DNA from: Rhodococcus sp. SGAir0479
Lineage (GTDB): Bacteria; Actinomycetota; Actinomycetes; Mycobacteriales; Mycobacteriaceae
Length of the DNA stretch: 64,000 nucleotides
Assembly (NCBI RefSeq): GCF_005484805.1
Contig: NZ_CP039433.1
Location: forward strand, 1 to 64,000
Reading direction: 5' to 3'
Positions 35,035-45,087 of this stretch are shown here, in pieces. Numbering within the stretch: the first letter of the stretch is position 1; each line of letters opens with the position of its first letter. The notes under the pieces were generated by a model. It did not search any database, had not been told where the DNA came from, and saw nothing but the letters and a program-made list of their open reading frames with translations. The translations under genes were made by a program, and so were the position numbers.

Positions 35035-35048
35035 ATTACTGTAGTAAT
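35035..35048. promoter_or_regulatory. ATTACT-GT-AGTAAT palindrome before the large methylase-helicase operon
   Basis: Perfect six-base arms with a two-base centre, about 130 bp before the first gene of the operon. Candidate operator. Confidence 0.45.
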
Positions 35049-35176
35049 ATTGACCTCGTAACCACCCACCGTTCGTGGGGGAACTACGCCCGACGGCGGG
35101 CGCAGTCGAGGAGGTCGTGTGGCACGCGAGGACGTCGGTCAAGGCGCGTTTGAGTTCGAGGGATCGGGAGGACGGG

Positions 35177-35821
35177 ATGGCACCGCAGGACGAGGAGTTC
35201 CTGACGCAGGTCGAGGGGATCGACCTGTTCATAGCCGAGGAGACGCGGCGGATTCTGACCGAGTGGGTCGGGATCGACCCGGCGCTGACGCCGGAGGCGG
35301 CGCAGGAGCAGATCTATCGGGAGGCGCTTCGACTGCAGAAGCTGACCGAGGAGGCAGCGGAGGATTTCGAGCGGGCAACGCCGTCGACGACGGATTCGAC
35401 GTACTGGGACGCGGTGCAGACGAAGGAGTCGGCATGGCGGGCAGCGCGGGAGACGGTCCTCGAGCAGGAGCTGTACCCGCAGGTGACGACCGAAATGCGG
35501 GCGGAGAGAGCGGAGTTCGACGCGCAGATCGAACGCGAGATCGAGACGCAGCAGGACACAGCCCGGAAGGCGCAGGATCCGGACCGGTGGCGGAGCCTGA
35601 ACGTGCGGCCGATGCCGGCAGCAGAGCGGGTCGTCGAGCGGGTGTGGCTGGCGAAGGGACCCCGCTTCCGCAGTCTGGCCCGAGCGCTGGTCGCACAGCG
35701 GATCGAGGACAATCAGCCGGTGCCGATGACCGGACGCGACCCGATCGCCGACGAACTGGCGCGGATGATCGACGACGAGATCCGGCGAACCCCGGAGATC
35801 GACCCAGAACTGCCGTTCTAG
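35177..35821 (+). CDS. Hypothetical helical protein preceding the methylase-helicase
   Basis: 214 residues beginning MAPQDEEFLTQVEGIDLFIA, rich in Glu, Arg and Ala and almost wholly helical. ATG 35177 is preceded by GGGAGGA. The stop lies where the large protein's coding signal begins one frame away, and that gene lacks a normal start nearby. So this may be the true N-terminus of the large protein, separated by a frameshift, or a separately made partner. Confidence 0.65.
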   Translation: MAPQDEEFLTQVEGIDLFIAEETRRILTEWVGIDPALTPEAAQEQIYREALRLQKLTEEAAEDFERATPSTTDSTYWDAVQTKESAWRAARETVLEQELYPQVTTEMRAERAEFDAQIEREIETQQDTARKAQDPDRWRSLNVRPMPAAERVVERVWLAKGPRFRSLARALVAQRIEDNQPVPMTGRDPIADELARMIDDEIRRTPEIDPELPF

Positions 35822-35904
35822 CCCAGGCCGAATGGTCGCAGGTCCGTGACGAACTCGTCGGGATCGAGCTGCAGGGCGAGTTCCTGGCCAAGAAGCTCGC
35901 CTCC

Positions 35905-38900
35905 GTGAACGTCGCCTTGGCGAAGGCGCAGGACCGAGGTCTGGCTGCCGGCGTCGAGGTGAACAGCCGGCGCGCCGCGGCCATCACCAACGAGATCACG
36001 CAGCTTCGAGCTCAGTGGCGACAGCTCTCTGCGCGAGAAGGGCTGCTGCGCAACGAAGTGCAAGACCTCGGCATCGAACCCGAAGCGGTGCCGAAGCGGA
36101 CCGTCCGTGAGGTCGGAGCGGCCCGCGAGACGTGGCGTGACCATCCGGCGACGGATGCTCAGATCCGAAAGCTCGAAGAGTTATCCCGTGAGGTCGACAC
36201 GCCGTTCGATGTCGACCCGAACATCACCAAGGGCCAAGCCCACGATGCAATCTCGGGCATCCTGTCCGGGACCATCACTCAGGTCCAGTTCCGGGACCGC
36301 CCGGCGGGCCCGATGTTCATCGAGGCCGCCGAGCCGCTCCCGGAAGTGACCCAGCCCCGGCCCCAGCCCGAGATCGAAACCCCGGGGGCGGAGCCGCCCG
36401 TTCGCACGCCGCGGCCGGTCGTGGACCCGCTCGCGGTGGTTGAGCGACGGTTGATGGAGCGGCTGGCGGCGCAGGACCCCGACGCAGACGCCGCGGTGGG
36501 GGCGCAGGCCAATACAGCCAATCAGTTCCTCGACTGGGCGACCGGCCATTTCAAGGTGAAGGCGCAGGTCGCGCTGGCCGACTTGATGAGCGAACGCGAC
36601 ACGTTGACCGACGAGATGTTCGTCGTGTGCCGCACGATCCTCGCGGATCCCAAGCGGTGGAGCGAGTTCGGCCACCGCGCAGCGGAGGCGTACTGGGAGG
36701 CGCACCGCGACGAACCGGTCCAGCATCCGACGACGGCGGCCGTCACCGACGCGATCGTCGAGGCCCGCGCGAGCGAGGATCGTGCCGTAGACGAGGGCTA
36801 TCTGGACACAGCCCAGGGGGTTCTCGCTGACGTCGCGGCGGAGGGTGCGTCGTCCGAGGAGCGCGCCGAGCAGGTCGAAGCAATCCAGGACGCCCTCGAT
36901 TTCGGTGCCGGCCCGGAGCTCGATGACTGGTGGGCACGTGGCCGTGCCGCGTTCGACGCGGCCATGCCGATGGATCTACCGGCACCGGAGACCGATCCGG
37001 GCCTGGCGGCCGCGCTCGGGAAGCTGCGTAGCCGCCGTGCCCGTGAAGAACTGACGAACCAATGGTTCGCCGGCGCCCGGCAGGGGCAGCGCGAAGCGAC
37101 GGCGGATGATCGCGCGGCGTTGCTCGCAGAGGCAGCGCATGACCCGCGAGTGATCGCCGAGGTCGGCGGCCGCGGGACGGACTACCTGCCGTCCTTCCAG
37201 CCACACACGACCGCGACCCGGAACGTGGTCACCGAGTTGGCCAGGGGCGGATCGCCGTTGCGGCAGGCCGCCGCGCAGCTGATCCTGCGTGAGTATGACC
37301 TGCCGACCGAGTTCTACGAGGCGTCGCACAGCGAGTGGATGCGGGCGCATGGCCACGAGCTGACCTGGGACGAGACCACCCGGCAGGAGTGGACGTCGTG
37401 GATGCAGATGCAGCTGCGTCGCGATCCGCTGATCGGATCGTGGGCCGGGTATCCGATGGCCACGCGCACCTACCTCATCGAGACAGGCATCGAGACGGCG
37501 TTCGCCGTCCTCGCCGAGGAAGGTCCCGATCTGGTCGAGGCGACGGCGGCCATCCCGGAATCGCGCCTCGCGGCCGAACTGCGCGGTGACATCATCCCGA
37601 ACCTGTACGCCGGCGAGGATGCCGAGGCCGCGCGCACAGCGCACCTGTTCAAGAACGCGAACGGTAGCGAACTCACGCTGCGTAGCTTCGAGAACTCGAC
37701 GCTGCGACCGTCCCCCGTCCGCGGCTGGGACTTCACCCTCAACGGCGGCGGAACATCGACCACCTGCGGCCGCGATCCCCGCGTCGCCGTCGGAGCGATA
37801 CTCGACGCCCGCAGCCTGCCCATCCCGGAGTGGATCGAACGCGTCTACCGTCCGTATGCGCAGGCCCGGGAGACGGTGCTGAACACGGCGGTCCTCTACG
37901 AGCGTGGCCACGAGTTCTATCACGCGGCCGCCCGCAGTGATCTGCTGTGGAAGTACGACGACCGAGGCAACGCCGCAGCCTCGTCCGACCTGGTCACCGC
38001 CGCGCGTGAGTCGATCATCGAGGACCTGCGCCGCACCCTGCCCGAGGAGGTCGCGCTACTCGAGGCCACCGGCATCGACCTGGACTGGACCCTGCGGACC
38101 GACGTCGACAACCAGGTCATGCGCGACCTACGCACCGCGGGAACAGATTCCTACGGCGTCGACACCGGCGACATCAGCGCCGGACCGGCCGGGTCGATCT
38201 ACGTCGGCGACCCGAACGGAACCCACGTCGTCGTCAACCGCCGCTGGGCGCAGGGCTTCACCAGCCAGGTCATCACGATCGACGACCAGGTGTACGCCGG
38301 CGTCGACACCATCCGCGACGCGATCGCCGAAGCACGAGCTCAGCTGGCGCGCAGCCCGCAGCGCACCGAGCCCACGGTCGAGACCGGCAGCAGCAATGCT
38401 CCTGCCCGCGACGAGCGAATCGTCGACGTCGAGGTCGAGGAGGCCGACCCGTCCCCGCCGCGAGTCGTAGCGCCCGTCGTCGACGACACGGGCGCGATCA
38501 CCTTCGACGAGGTCGACACCGACCAGGAACCCATCATCGCCACCGGTGGCCAGGGCCAAGAGTGGGTCCTGGCAGACCATCTCGTCGTCGACCACATCGG
38601 CCCCGCCGCCGGACCGCCGGCCGAGGTCGACACGGCGACCGCCGCCGACGTCGTCGAGGAGTTCACCGCCGCATCCGGCGAGCTGATCGTCCCCGACACC
38701 GAGTTCGGCGAGCCGATCAGCAGCCCCCTGTGGCGCACCGGCGACCTGGTCAAGGTCCGCAAGGAATCCGGCGGCTACGCGTGGGTCTCCCCCGCCACCG
38801 CAGCCCGCTACGCCTCCGAGAACGCCCCCGAAGCCGAGCCCGAGGCCCCGACGCAGCCGGAGGCCGCATCAGCAGCCGAAACTGCCGAACCAGCAGTCGA

Positions 38901-41900
38901 GCAGCAGGAACCTCGTGCAGGCCCGCAGTCGGTGCCGGCCACCGACTTCGCCCTCGGCACCGACGTCCACGTCCCGTCGGGCGCGAAGGCCCGCGTGCGC
39001 GCGAACATCGCGGCCGCACGCCTGGTGCTCGAACTCGACGAGCAACAGCGCCCCGCCACGGCCGAGGAACAGGCCGTACTCGCCCAATGGTCGGGCTGGG
39101 GTGCGGTCCCCGAGGTCTTCGACAACCGATCGAAGTTCCTCTCCGAGTGGGCCGATGAGCGCGCCGCGCTCCTCGATCTACTCGGCGAGAAGGGGTTCTC
39201 GCAGGCCCGCGAGACCACCCTCAACGCGCACTACACCGATCCGGCGATCGTCGGGGAGCTGTGGCGGGCGGTGCAGCGAGCAGGCCTACCCGACGGTGCG
39301 CTCCTCGTCGAGCCCGGCTGCGGGGCCGGCCACTTCATCGGCACCGCGCCCGCCGGGGTGAACATGGTCGGCGTCGAGATCGAGCCGATCAGCGCCAAGA
39401 TCGCGCACTACCTCTATCCGTCCCAGCAGATCCGCAACCACGGCTTCGAGCGCGCGTTCGCCACCGACAACACCTTCACCGGCGCCATCGGCAACGTGCC
39501 GTTCGGACGATGGGCACCGGTCGACCCGATCCACAACGCGGCCGGGCTGACGATCCACAACGCGTTCATCGCGAAGTCGTTGGCGCTCACCGCACCCGGC
39601 GGCTACGTCGCGGTCGTGACCAGCAAGTTCACCTCCGACGCCAAACGAGGCGACCAACGCGCCCAGATCGCCGCCAAGGGTGACCTCGTCGGCGCCGTGC
39701 GCCTACCGACCGGGGCATTCGATCGGCAGGCCGGCACCCCCGTCGTCACCGACGTCCTGGTGTTCCGCCGCCGCGAGGACGACGCCCAGCCGACCCAGGA
39801 CACGGTCGAATGGGCGCTGCCCGCCCGCCAGATCGCGGTCACGGACGCGAAGACCGGTGAAGCCGAGACCTACTGGATCAACCCGTACTTCCAGAAGCAC
39901 CCGCAGCGGGTCCTCGGCAGACTCGCGGTCGGCAACGGCCAGCACGGCAACCAAACCCTGATCGTGCAGCCGGACACCGCGACGCCGCTCGCCGAGCAGC
40001 TCCGCGGACAGCTCGACCCGATCATCGACCAGGCCGTCGAGCAGGGACTCGGATTCACCGCCGCAGCACCGAATCCAGCGGACGTCGAGGTGCACACCGC
40101 GCCGGGGCTGCGCACCGGGGCCGACCTCGACTCGTCCGAGGTCCTGCCGGGCACGATGCGGTTCAACGAGGTCGACAGCCGGTTCGAGCAGTTCACCGTC
40201 GGTCGAGGATGGAGCGAGGTCAACTGCCGCGGCAAGGATCTGGCCGAGCAGTGGAAGAAGCTCATCGCTCTCGGCGAGACCGTCATGGAGCTGTCCGAGG
40301 CCAGCCGGGACGCTGCCAGCACTGTCGCCGACCGGGACGTCATCCGCGGCCGCCTCAACGGCCTCTACGACGACTACACCCGCCGATGGGGCCCGCTCAA
40401 CCGATTCAAGCTGACCGCCCCCAAGCCTCTGACCGAGGAGAAGATCGCCGATCGGCTCGACAAGGCGATCACGAAATGGCGGGAGAAGGTCGGGCGCGCC
40501 GAGGCGATCGCCGACGGAATCGACCCAGAAGACGCCGGCCCCTACACCGGGTCCATCCCCGACGATGTCCTCGAAGAGATGCAGGAGAAGGCGGCCGAGG
40601 AACCGAAGCCGCAGAAGAACCAGCATCACCTGCAGGGCGCGATCGCCCGGGATCCCCGTCTGGGCATGGTCCTAGCGATCGAGGACTTCCAGTCCCGGTT
40701 CGACGGCACCGACGCCGTGGCCACCAAGTCCGCGATCTTCACCGAGGACACCACTCCGTTCAAGGAGAGGGCGCAGTCGGCTGCCGACATCGACGAGGCC
40801 CTGGCCATCTCGTTCGACGAGCTCGGACACATCTCGCCGGCACGCATGGCCGAGCTGCTCGACCTGTCCGTCGACGAGGTCCTCGACCGGGCGGACGGGC
40901 GGATCTACCCGTCCCTGCAGGCCTCCGACCAGTGGGAGCTGGCGACCGTCGCACTCTCCGGCCAGGTGCGCAGCAAGTTGGCGATCGCCCGGATCCGCGC
41001 CACCGACGACCCGCGACGCTACGCCGGACTGGTCACCGCCCTCGAGGGAGTCATCCCACCGGAGGTGGACCCCACCGACATCGGCGTCCGCCCAGGCGCA
41101 ACGTGGATCCCGGTCGAGGACTACCGACAGTTCCTCATCGAAGAGTTCGGGCTCAACCCCCGCCGCCTGACCGTCGAGCACGACGAGGTGACCGGCAACT
41201 GGAAGATCGCCACCGAACAGTCCAGCCGCCACCAGGTCCACACCGGATACGCCGACAAGTACGGCAACTCCCGACTGACCGGCGTGCAGATGATGGAGCT
41301 GATCGCCAACAACAAGCCGGTCCAGGTCAACAAGACCAAGGAGGAGCTCGAGTTCTCCCCGAAGCCGCGGTTCCACGTCAAGATGACCGAGACCGCTCAG
41401 TCGGCAGCGAACGCGCTGCAGGAGCGGTTCGAGAAGTGGCTGTGGTCCGACGGCGACCGATACCTGCGGCTGGCGAAGGCGTTCAACGAGAAGCACAACA
41501 GCTTCGTCAAACCCGCACACAGCGGGGAGCACAAGAGCTTCCCCGGGCTGAATCCGAAGTACAAGCCGTACGACTACCAGGCGGCCGCGGTGCAGCGGTT
41601 CCTCCACGACGAGACGATCCTGCTCGACCACGTCGTCGGCGCCGGCAAGACCGTGACCATCACGACCTCGTGCATGGAGGCCAAGAGGCTCGGACAGATC
41701 AACCAGCCCTGGATCGTCGTTCCGAACCACCTGCTCGCGCAATGGTCGGCCGAGGCCCGTGACGCCTACCCGAACGCGAAGATCCTCGTCGCGTCGGAGC
41801 TCGACGGCCGCGACGACCGCCAGCGGTTCGTCGGTCAGACCGCCGTCGGCGACTGGGACCTGGTCATCGTGCCGCAGTCCGTGTTCGGCCTCATCGGTAT

Positions 41901-44820
41901 GCGCCGGGAGGCACAGATCGAGTACCTCGAAGGTGAGATCACCGAGCTGCGCATCGCACTCGACGCCGCGAACGAGCGGGGCGCGGAGTTCTCGGTCAAG
42001 CAGATCGAGAACGCGTTCAAGGGCGCCACCAGCAAGATCGAGAACCTCGTCGCCGCCAAGTCGACCGACGAAGGACTCACGTTCGAACAGTCCGGCGCGG
42101 ACTTCCTGTTCGTCGACGAGGCACACGACTACAAGAACCTCACACGCCCGTCGAACAGCACGGACCTGTCCGTCGCCGACGGCAGCCAACGCGCAACCGA
42201 CCTCGAAATGAAGGCCAAATACCTACGCGAGCAGGCTCACCGACGCAACGCCGAACGTGGACTGCCGAACGCGCCGGCCAAGGCCATCGCGTTCGCCACC
42301 GGCACCCCGATCACGAACTCGCTGTCGGAAATCTGGGTGATGATGAAGTACCTGCGCCCAGACCTGCTCACCGAGGCCGGTCTCGGCCGCATCGACAACT
42401 GGGCGGGCACCTTCGCCAAGCCGGTCACCGTCGCGGAAATGAACGCCACCGCCACTCGCCTGCAGATGAAGACCCGCATGGCGGAGTACGCCAACGTCCC
42501 ACAGCTGGTCGCAATGTACGACCAGTTCCGCGACGTCGTCACCTCCGACCAGATCCCGGTGCGACTGCCCGAGATGGAAGGCGGCGCACCGACGATCGTC
42601 GAGTTCGACATGGGACAGGACGCGATCGACGCTGTCGCGGACCTCGACGTGCGGTTGTCGAACATCAACGGCGACCCGATGGACCTCGACAACAGCCTCA
42701 AGGTCAGCACCGACGGCCGCAACCTCACCATGCACCCACGCCTGGCGAACTTGCCGGCGCCCGCCCCGGAGAACAGCCGGGTCGAGCACGCCGCCGATCT
42801 GATCTGGCAGTGCCATGCCGACAACGCAGACCTGCAGATCCCCGCCGACAAGTACGGTCCCGAGATGACGGGTGTCTTCCAGTTGGTGTTCTGTGACCGC
42901 GGAACACCGAAGGCCGGCAGTGGCCCACGCGCCCGCAACGTCTACACCGAGCTGCGTGACGCGCTCGTCGAGCGTGGCATGAAGCCCGAAGAGATCGCCT
43001 TCATGCATGACTACGACAACCCGAAGGCGAAGGCGAAACTGGTCGAGGCGTGCGCCGACGGCCGCATCCGCGTGCTCATCACGTCGACGAAGAAGGGCGG
43101 CACCGGACTCAACGTCCAGCGCGCCCTCAAGCAGATGGTCAACCTCGACCCCGCGTGGACGGCCGCGGACATGGAGCAGCGGATCGGCCGCATCATCCGG
43201 CAGGGCAACGTCAACGAGTCGGTCAGCGTCGTGAACATGGTTGCCCGCCGTTCCTACGACGCGATGATGTACCAGTACGTCGCTCGCAAGGCGAGTTTCG
43301 TGGGCATGATCCGCAAGGCCGACCTGCCGCCGTCGATGGAAGACATCGGCGGAGACCTGGCGGCGTCGTGGGCGCAGTCCAAGGCCGCCGCCACCGGTGA
43401 CCCGGTGTTCGTCCAACAGGTCGAGGCCGATCAGAGGGTGGCGAACCTCGAAGCCCGCCGCGACGCCGTCCTCAACGCGAACGCCGCACGCAACGCGGCG
43501 ATCCGGGGCCTGCAGGCGAACATCACCGCCACCGAGAAGCAGATCCCCGAGCTGCGCGGGACCACCGACAAGCTCAACGAGTGGGCGCAGATCGAGGACC
43601 GTGCAGCGAAGATGTGGAACTTCCCGACCGGACCGGTCGCCGACGGCGACACCGCCGATCTCGGTGACGCACTCCGTCACGCCCTCATCAACACCACCGG
43701 CGAGGTCACCAAATCCAAGGACGAGGTGCCGTTCGTCGTGCTCAACGGCGTCCCCGTCAAGCTCGCCTACGTCCAGGTCCTCGGCGAGTTCTACATCTCG
43801 GTCGGTGGCATGGAGAAGTGGTACGACCGCGATCAGATGAACAACGTCCTCGAACGTGCCAGCACCGCACAGGGAATGCTGGGCACCATTCGGCGCCTCG
43901 CCGCGGCCGCCACCGAGCGCATTCCAGCGATGGAAGCACAGCTCGAACGGGACCGCGAGAAGCTCGCTGCAGCGCAGGCAGAACCGGAGCTCGAGTTCAC
44001 CCAGACCGCTGAACTCGACAATGCCCGGCTCGAAGCCGACGAGCTCCGCCTGGAAGTCAACGCGCGCGAGAACTCCCCCGAGGCGCTGCGTCGGGCAGAG
44101 ACAGAGCGCGAGCGGCGGGCCGCGGACGGGCAGTACGAGCGGTGGACTCTCGACCTCAACCCGACCGAGGCTTGGGCCGAACAGAACGGAATGAGCAGGG
44201 AGGAACTGATCGCATCCGTGCCGGCGAAGATGGCGGCCGCGCGCCAGACGTGGGCCGATCAGGCCGAGGCACGCGAGGCCAATCGGAAGTCGCAGCCCTG
44301 GGTCGCGACCGACGCCACCGAGGCTGTGTGGCAGTACGGTTTCGACGCCGAGTCTAAGATGCCCGGCGCACGAATCAGCTGGAACGACCGACAGTGGAAC
44401 TGGGAAGCGTGGGACGGCCAAGGCTCGGTGGACACCGACACCGCCAACACCCGCGGCGAGGCGTTCGGCCGGGCCGCCCGAGCTGCCGGCGAGTTCGCAC
44501 AGGCGAACGACATCCCGGAATCGGCACTGCGCGAAGCAAGCATCGAACGGCGCCAGCGCCTTGAGGGCGAGGACGCCGTCGTGGAACCGACCGAGCCCGT
44601 GGCAGCGGCGGACAGTGCCGTAGTCGAACCGACAGAGCCGATCACCGAGACGTCGATCGACGGCAGCATCGCCCGCGGACTCGGCGCCGGCACGAACCTG
44701 CGGCCGCTGCGCGACCTGAGTGCCGCCGAGCCGCCGAACGACGTCGGGGCGGCGGCCGAGGAGAGCCGGCCAACCGAGAGAGAACTCGACCTCGGCGAGG
44801 ACGACGGCCGCGCGGTCTGA
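35905..44820 (+). CDS. Giant N6-adenine methylase / SNF2-type helicase (DarB-like)
   Basis: About 2970 residues. In order: helical N-terminus; an HEFYH zinc-peptidase-like motif near residue 669; a methylase domain from about 1100 with EPGCGAGHF (SAM site) and GNVPFG in place of NPPF; a superfamily 2 helicase with Walker A VVGAGKT near 1912, DEAH near 2071 and motif VI QRIGRIIRQGN near 2425; and a coiled-coil tail. This layout matches plasmid and phage proteins such as P1 DarB, which protect incoming DNA from restriction. GTG 35905 is only the first normal start; coding-like sequence in frame continues back to about 35815. Antirestriction is inference. Confidence 0.85.
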   Translation: MNVALAKAQDRGLAAGVEVNSRRAAAITNEITQLRAQWRQLSAREGLLRNEVQDLGIEPEAVPKRTVREVGAARETWRDHPATDAQIRKLEELSREVDTPFDVDPNITKGQAHDAISGILSGTITQVQFRDRPAGPMFIEAAEPLPEVTQPRPQPEIETPGAEPPVRTPRPVVDPLAVVERRLMERLAAQDPDADAAVGAQANTANQFLDWATGHFKVKAQVALADLMSERDTLTDEMFVVCRTILADPKRWSEFGHRAAEAYWEAHRDEPVQHPTTAAVTDAIVEARASEDRAVDEGYLDTAQGVLADVAAEGASSEERAEQVEAIQDALDFGAGPELDDWWARGRAAFDAAMPMDLPAPETDPGLAAALGKLRSRRAREELTNQWFAGARQGQREATADDRAALLAEAAHDPRVIAEVGGRGTDYLPSFQPHTTATRNVVTELARGGSPLRQAAAQLILREYDLPTEFYEASHSEWMRAHGHELTWDETTRQEWTSWMQMQLRRDPLIGSWAGYPMATRTYLIETGIETAFAVLAEEGPDLVEATAAIPESRLAAELRGDIIPNLYAGEDAEAARTAHLFKNANGSELTLRSFENSTLRPSPVRGWDFTLNGGGTSTTCGRDPRVAVGAILDARSLPIPEWIERVYRPYAQARETVLNTAVLYERGHEFYHAAARSDLLWKYDDRGNAAASSDLVTAARESIIEDLRRTLPEEVALLEATGIDLDWTLRTDVDNQVMRDLRTAGTDSYGVDTGDISAGPAGSIYVGDPNGTHVVVNRRWAQGFTSQVITIDDQVYAGVDTIRDAIAEARAQLARSPQRTEPTVETGSSNAPARDERIVDVEVEEADPSPPRVVAPVVDDTGAITFDEVDTDQEPIIATGGQGQEWVLADHLVVDHIGPAAGPPAEVDTATAADVVEEFTAASGELIVPDTEFGEPISSPLWRTGDLVKVRKESGGYAWVSPATAARYASENAPEAEPEAPTQPEAASAAETAEPAVEQQEPRAGPQSVPATDFALGTDVHVPSGAKARVRANIAAARLVLELDEQQRPATAEEQAVLAQWSGWGAVPEVFDNRSKFLSEWADERAALLDLLGEKGFSQARETTLNAHYTDPAIVGELWRAVQRAGLPDGALLVEPGCGAGHFIGTAPAGVNMVGVEIEPISAKIAHYLYPSQQIRNHGFERAFATDNTFTGAIGNVPFGRWAPVDPIHNAAGLTIHNAFIAKSLALTAPGGYVAVVTSKFTSDAKRGDQRAQIAAKGDLVGAVRLPTGAFDRQAGTPVVTDVLVFRRREDDAQPTQDTVEWALPARQIAVTDAKTGEAETYWINPYFQKHPQRVLGRLAVGNGQHGNQTLIVQPDTATPLAEQLRGQLDPIIDQAVEQGLGFTAAAPNPADVEVHTAPGLRTGADLDSSEVLPGTMRFNEVDSRFEQFTVGRGWSEVNCRGKDLAEQWKKLIALGETVMELSEASRDAASTVADRDVIRGRLNGLYDDYTRRWGPLNRFKLTAPKPLTEEKIADRLDKAITKWREKVGRAEAIADGIDPEDAGPYTGSIPDDVLEEMQEKAAEEPKPQKNQHHLQGAIARDPRLGMVLAIEDFQSRFDGTDAVATKSAIFTEDTTPFKERAQSAADIDEALAISFDELGHISPARMAELLDLSVDEVLDRADGRIYPSLQASDQWELATVALSGQVRSKLAIARIRATDDPRRYAGLVTALEGVIPPEVDPTDIGVRPGATWIPVEDYRQFLIEEFGLNPRRLTVEHDEVTGNWKIATEQSSRHQVHTGYADKYGNSRLTGVQMMELIANNKPVQVNKTKEELEFSPKPRFHVKMTETAQSAANALQERFEKWLWSDGDRYLRLAKAFNEKHNSFVKPAHSGEHKSFPGLNPKYKPYDYQAAAVQRFLHDETILLDHVVGAGKTVTITTSCMEAKRLGQINQPWIVVPNHLLAQWSAEARDAYPNAKILVASELDGRDDRQRFVGQTAVGDWDLVIVPQSVFGLIGMRREAQIEYLEGEITELRIALDAANERGAEFSVKQIENAFKGATSKIENLVAAKSTDEGLTFEQSGADFLFVDEAHDYKNLTRPSNSTDLSVADGSQRATDLEMKAKYLREQAHRRNAERGLPNAPAKAIAFATGTPITNSLSEIWVMMKYLRPDLLTEAGLGRIDNWAGTFAKPVTVAEMNATATRLQMKTRMAEYANVPQLVAMYDQFRDVVTSDQIPVRLPEMEGGAPTIVEFDMGQDAIDAVADLDVRLSNINGDPMDLDNSLKVSTDGRNLTMHPRLANLPAPAPENSRVEHAADLIWQCHADNADLQIPADKYGPEMTGVFQLVFCDRGTPKAGSGPRARNVYTELRDALVERGMKPEEIAFMHDYDNPKAKAKLVEACADGRIRVLITSTKKGGTGLNVQRALKQMVNLDPAWTAADMEQRIGRIIRQGNVNESVSVVNMVARRSYDAMMYQYVARKASFVGMIRKADLPPSMEDIGGDLAASWAQSKAAATGDPVFVQQVEADQRVANLEARRDAVLNANAARNAAIRGLQANITATEKQIPELRGTTDKLNEWAQIEDRAAKMWNFPTGPVADGDTADLGDALRHALINTTGEVTKSKDEVPFVVLNGVPVKLAYVQVLGEFYISVGGMEKWYDRDQMNNVLERASTAQGMLGTIRRLAAAATERIPAMEAQLERDREKLAAAQAEPELEFTQTAELDNARLEADELRLEVNARENSPEALRRAETERERRAADGQYERWTLDLNPTEAWAEQNGMSREELIASVPAKMAAARQTWADQAEAREANRKSQPWVATDATEAVWQYGFDAESKMPGARISWNDRQWNWEAWDGQGSVDTDTANTRGEAFGRAARAAGEFAQANDIPESALREASIERRQRLEGEDAVVEPTEPVAAADSAVVEPTEPITETSIDGSIARGLGAGTNLRPLRDLSAAEPPNDVGAAAEESRPTERELDLGEDDGRAV

Positions 44821-44842
44821 CGCGCCATAAGATCGGATCAAC

Positions 44843-44877
44843 GGGTGGAGCGAGGCACATTCGGTCTCGCTCCACCC
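44843..44877. terminator. Perfect 12-bp hairpin after the helicase gene
   Basis: GGGTGGAGCGAG pairs with CTCGCTCCACCC around an 11-base loop, before the toxin-antitoxin pair. Confidence 0.7.
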
Positions 44878-44898
44878 CGCACGCACTGAGGGGGAACT

Positions 44899-45087
44899 AT
44901 GAGCACCGAGAGAATCAGCGAAGCCGAAGCACAAGAGGCGTACGAGCGCCTGGCCCCGATCGTGGAGATGGGCGGAGCAACCGTCGACCCGCGCGACGAG
45001 GAACTCACCGTGCAACTGCTGCAGGGCACCATCACCTTCGAGGAGATGACGGCCACCGTCCTGCGCGAGGCGGGCATCGACAAGTGA
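44899..45087 (+). CDS. VbhA-like Fic antitoxin
   Basis: 62 helical residues ending in the VbhA-type C-terminus TVQLLQGTITFEEMTATVLREAG. Fic antitoxins block the toxin's ATP site with an S/T-x3-E-G/N helix; the matching stretch here is APIVEMGG (residues 19-26), which keeps the glutamate but replaces the Ser/Thr with Ala and the Gly/Asn with Met. GAGGGGG lies just before the ATG. The stop overlaps the Fic start by 4 bp, as usual for such pairs. Confidence 0.75.
   Translation: MSTERISEAEAQEAYERLAPIVEMGGATVDPRDEELTVQLLQGTITFEEMTATVLREAGIDK

Noticed and set aside
35119-35815. Upstream extension of the giant protein from an ATG at 35119
   Set aside because: The translation there is Gly/Asp/Arg-rich repeats typical of an out-of-frame reading; the gene at 35177 is the real coding frame in this stretch.
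42223-45015. A 930-codon open frame on the minus strand, opposite the giant methylase-helicase
   Set aside because: No domain is recognisable and the opposite strand carries clear helicase motifs. Long antisense frames are expected in such high-GC codon-biased genes.
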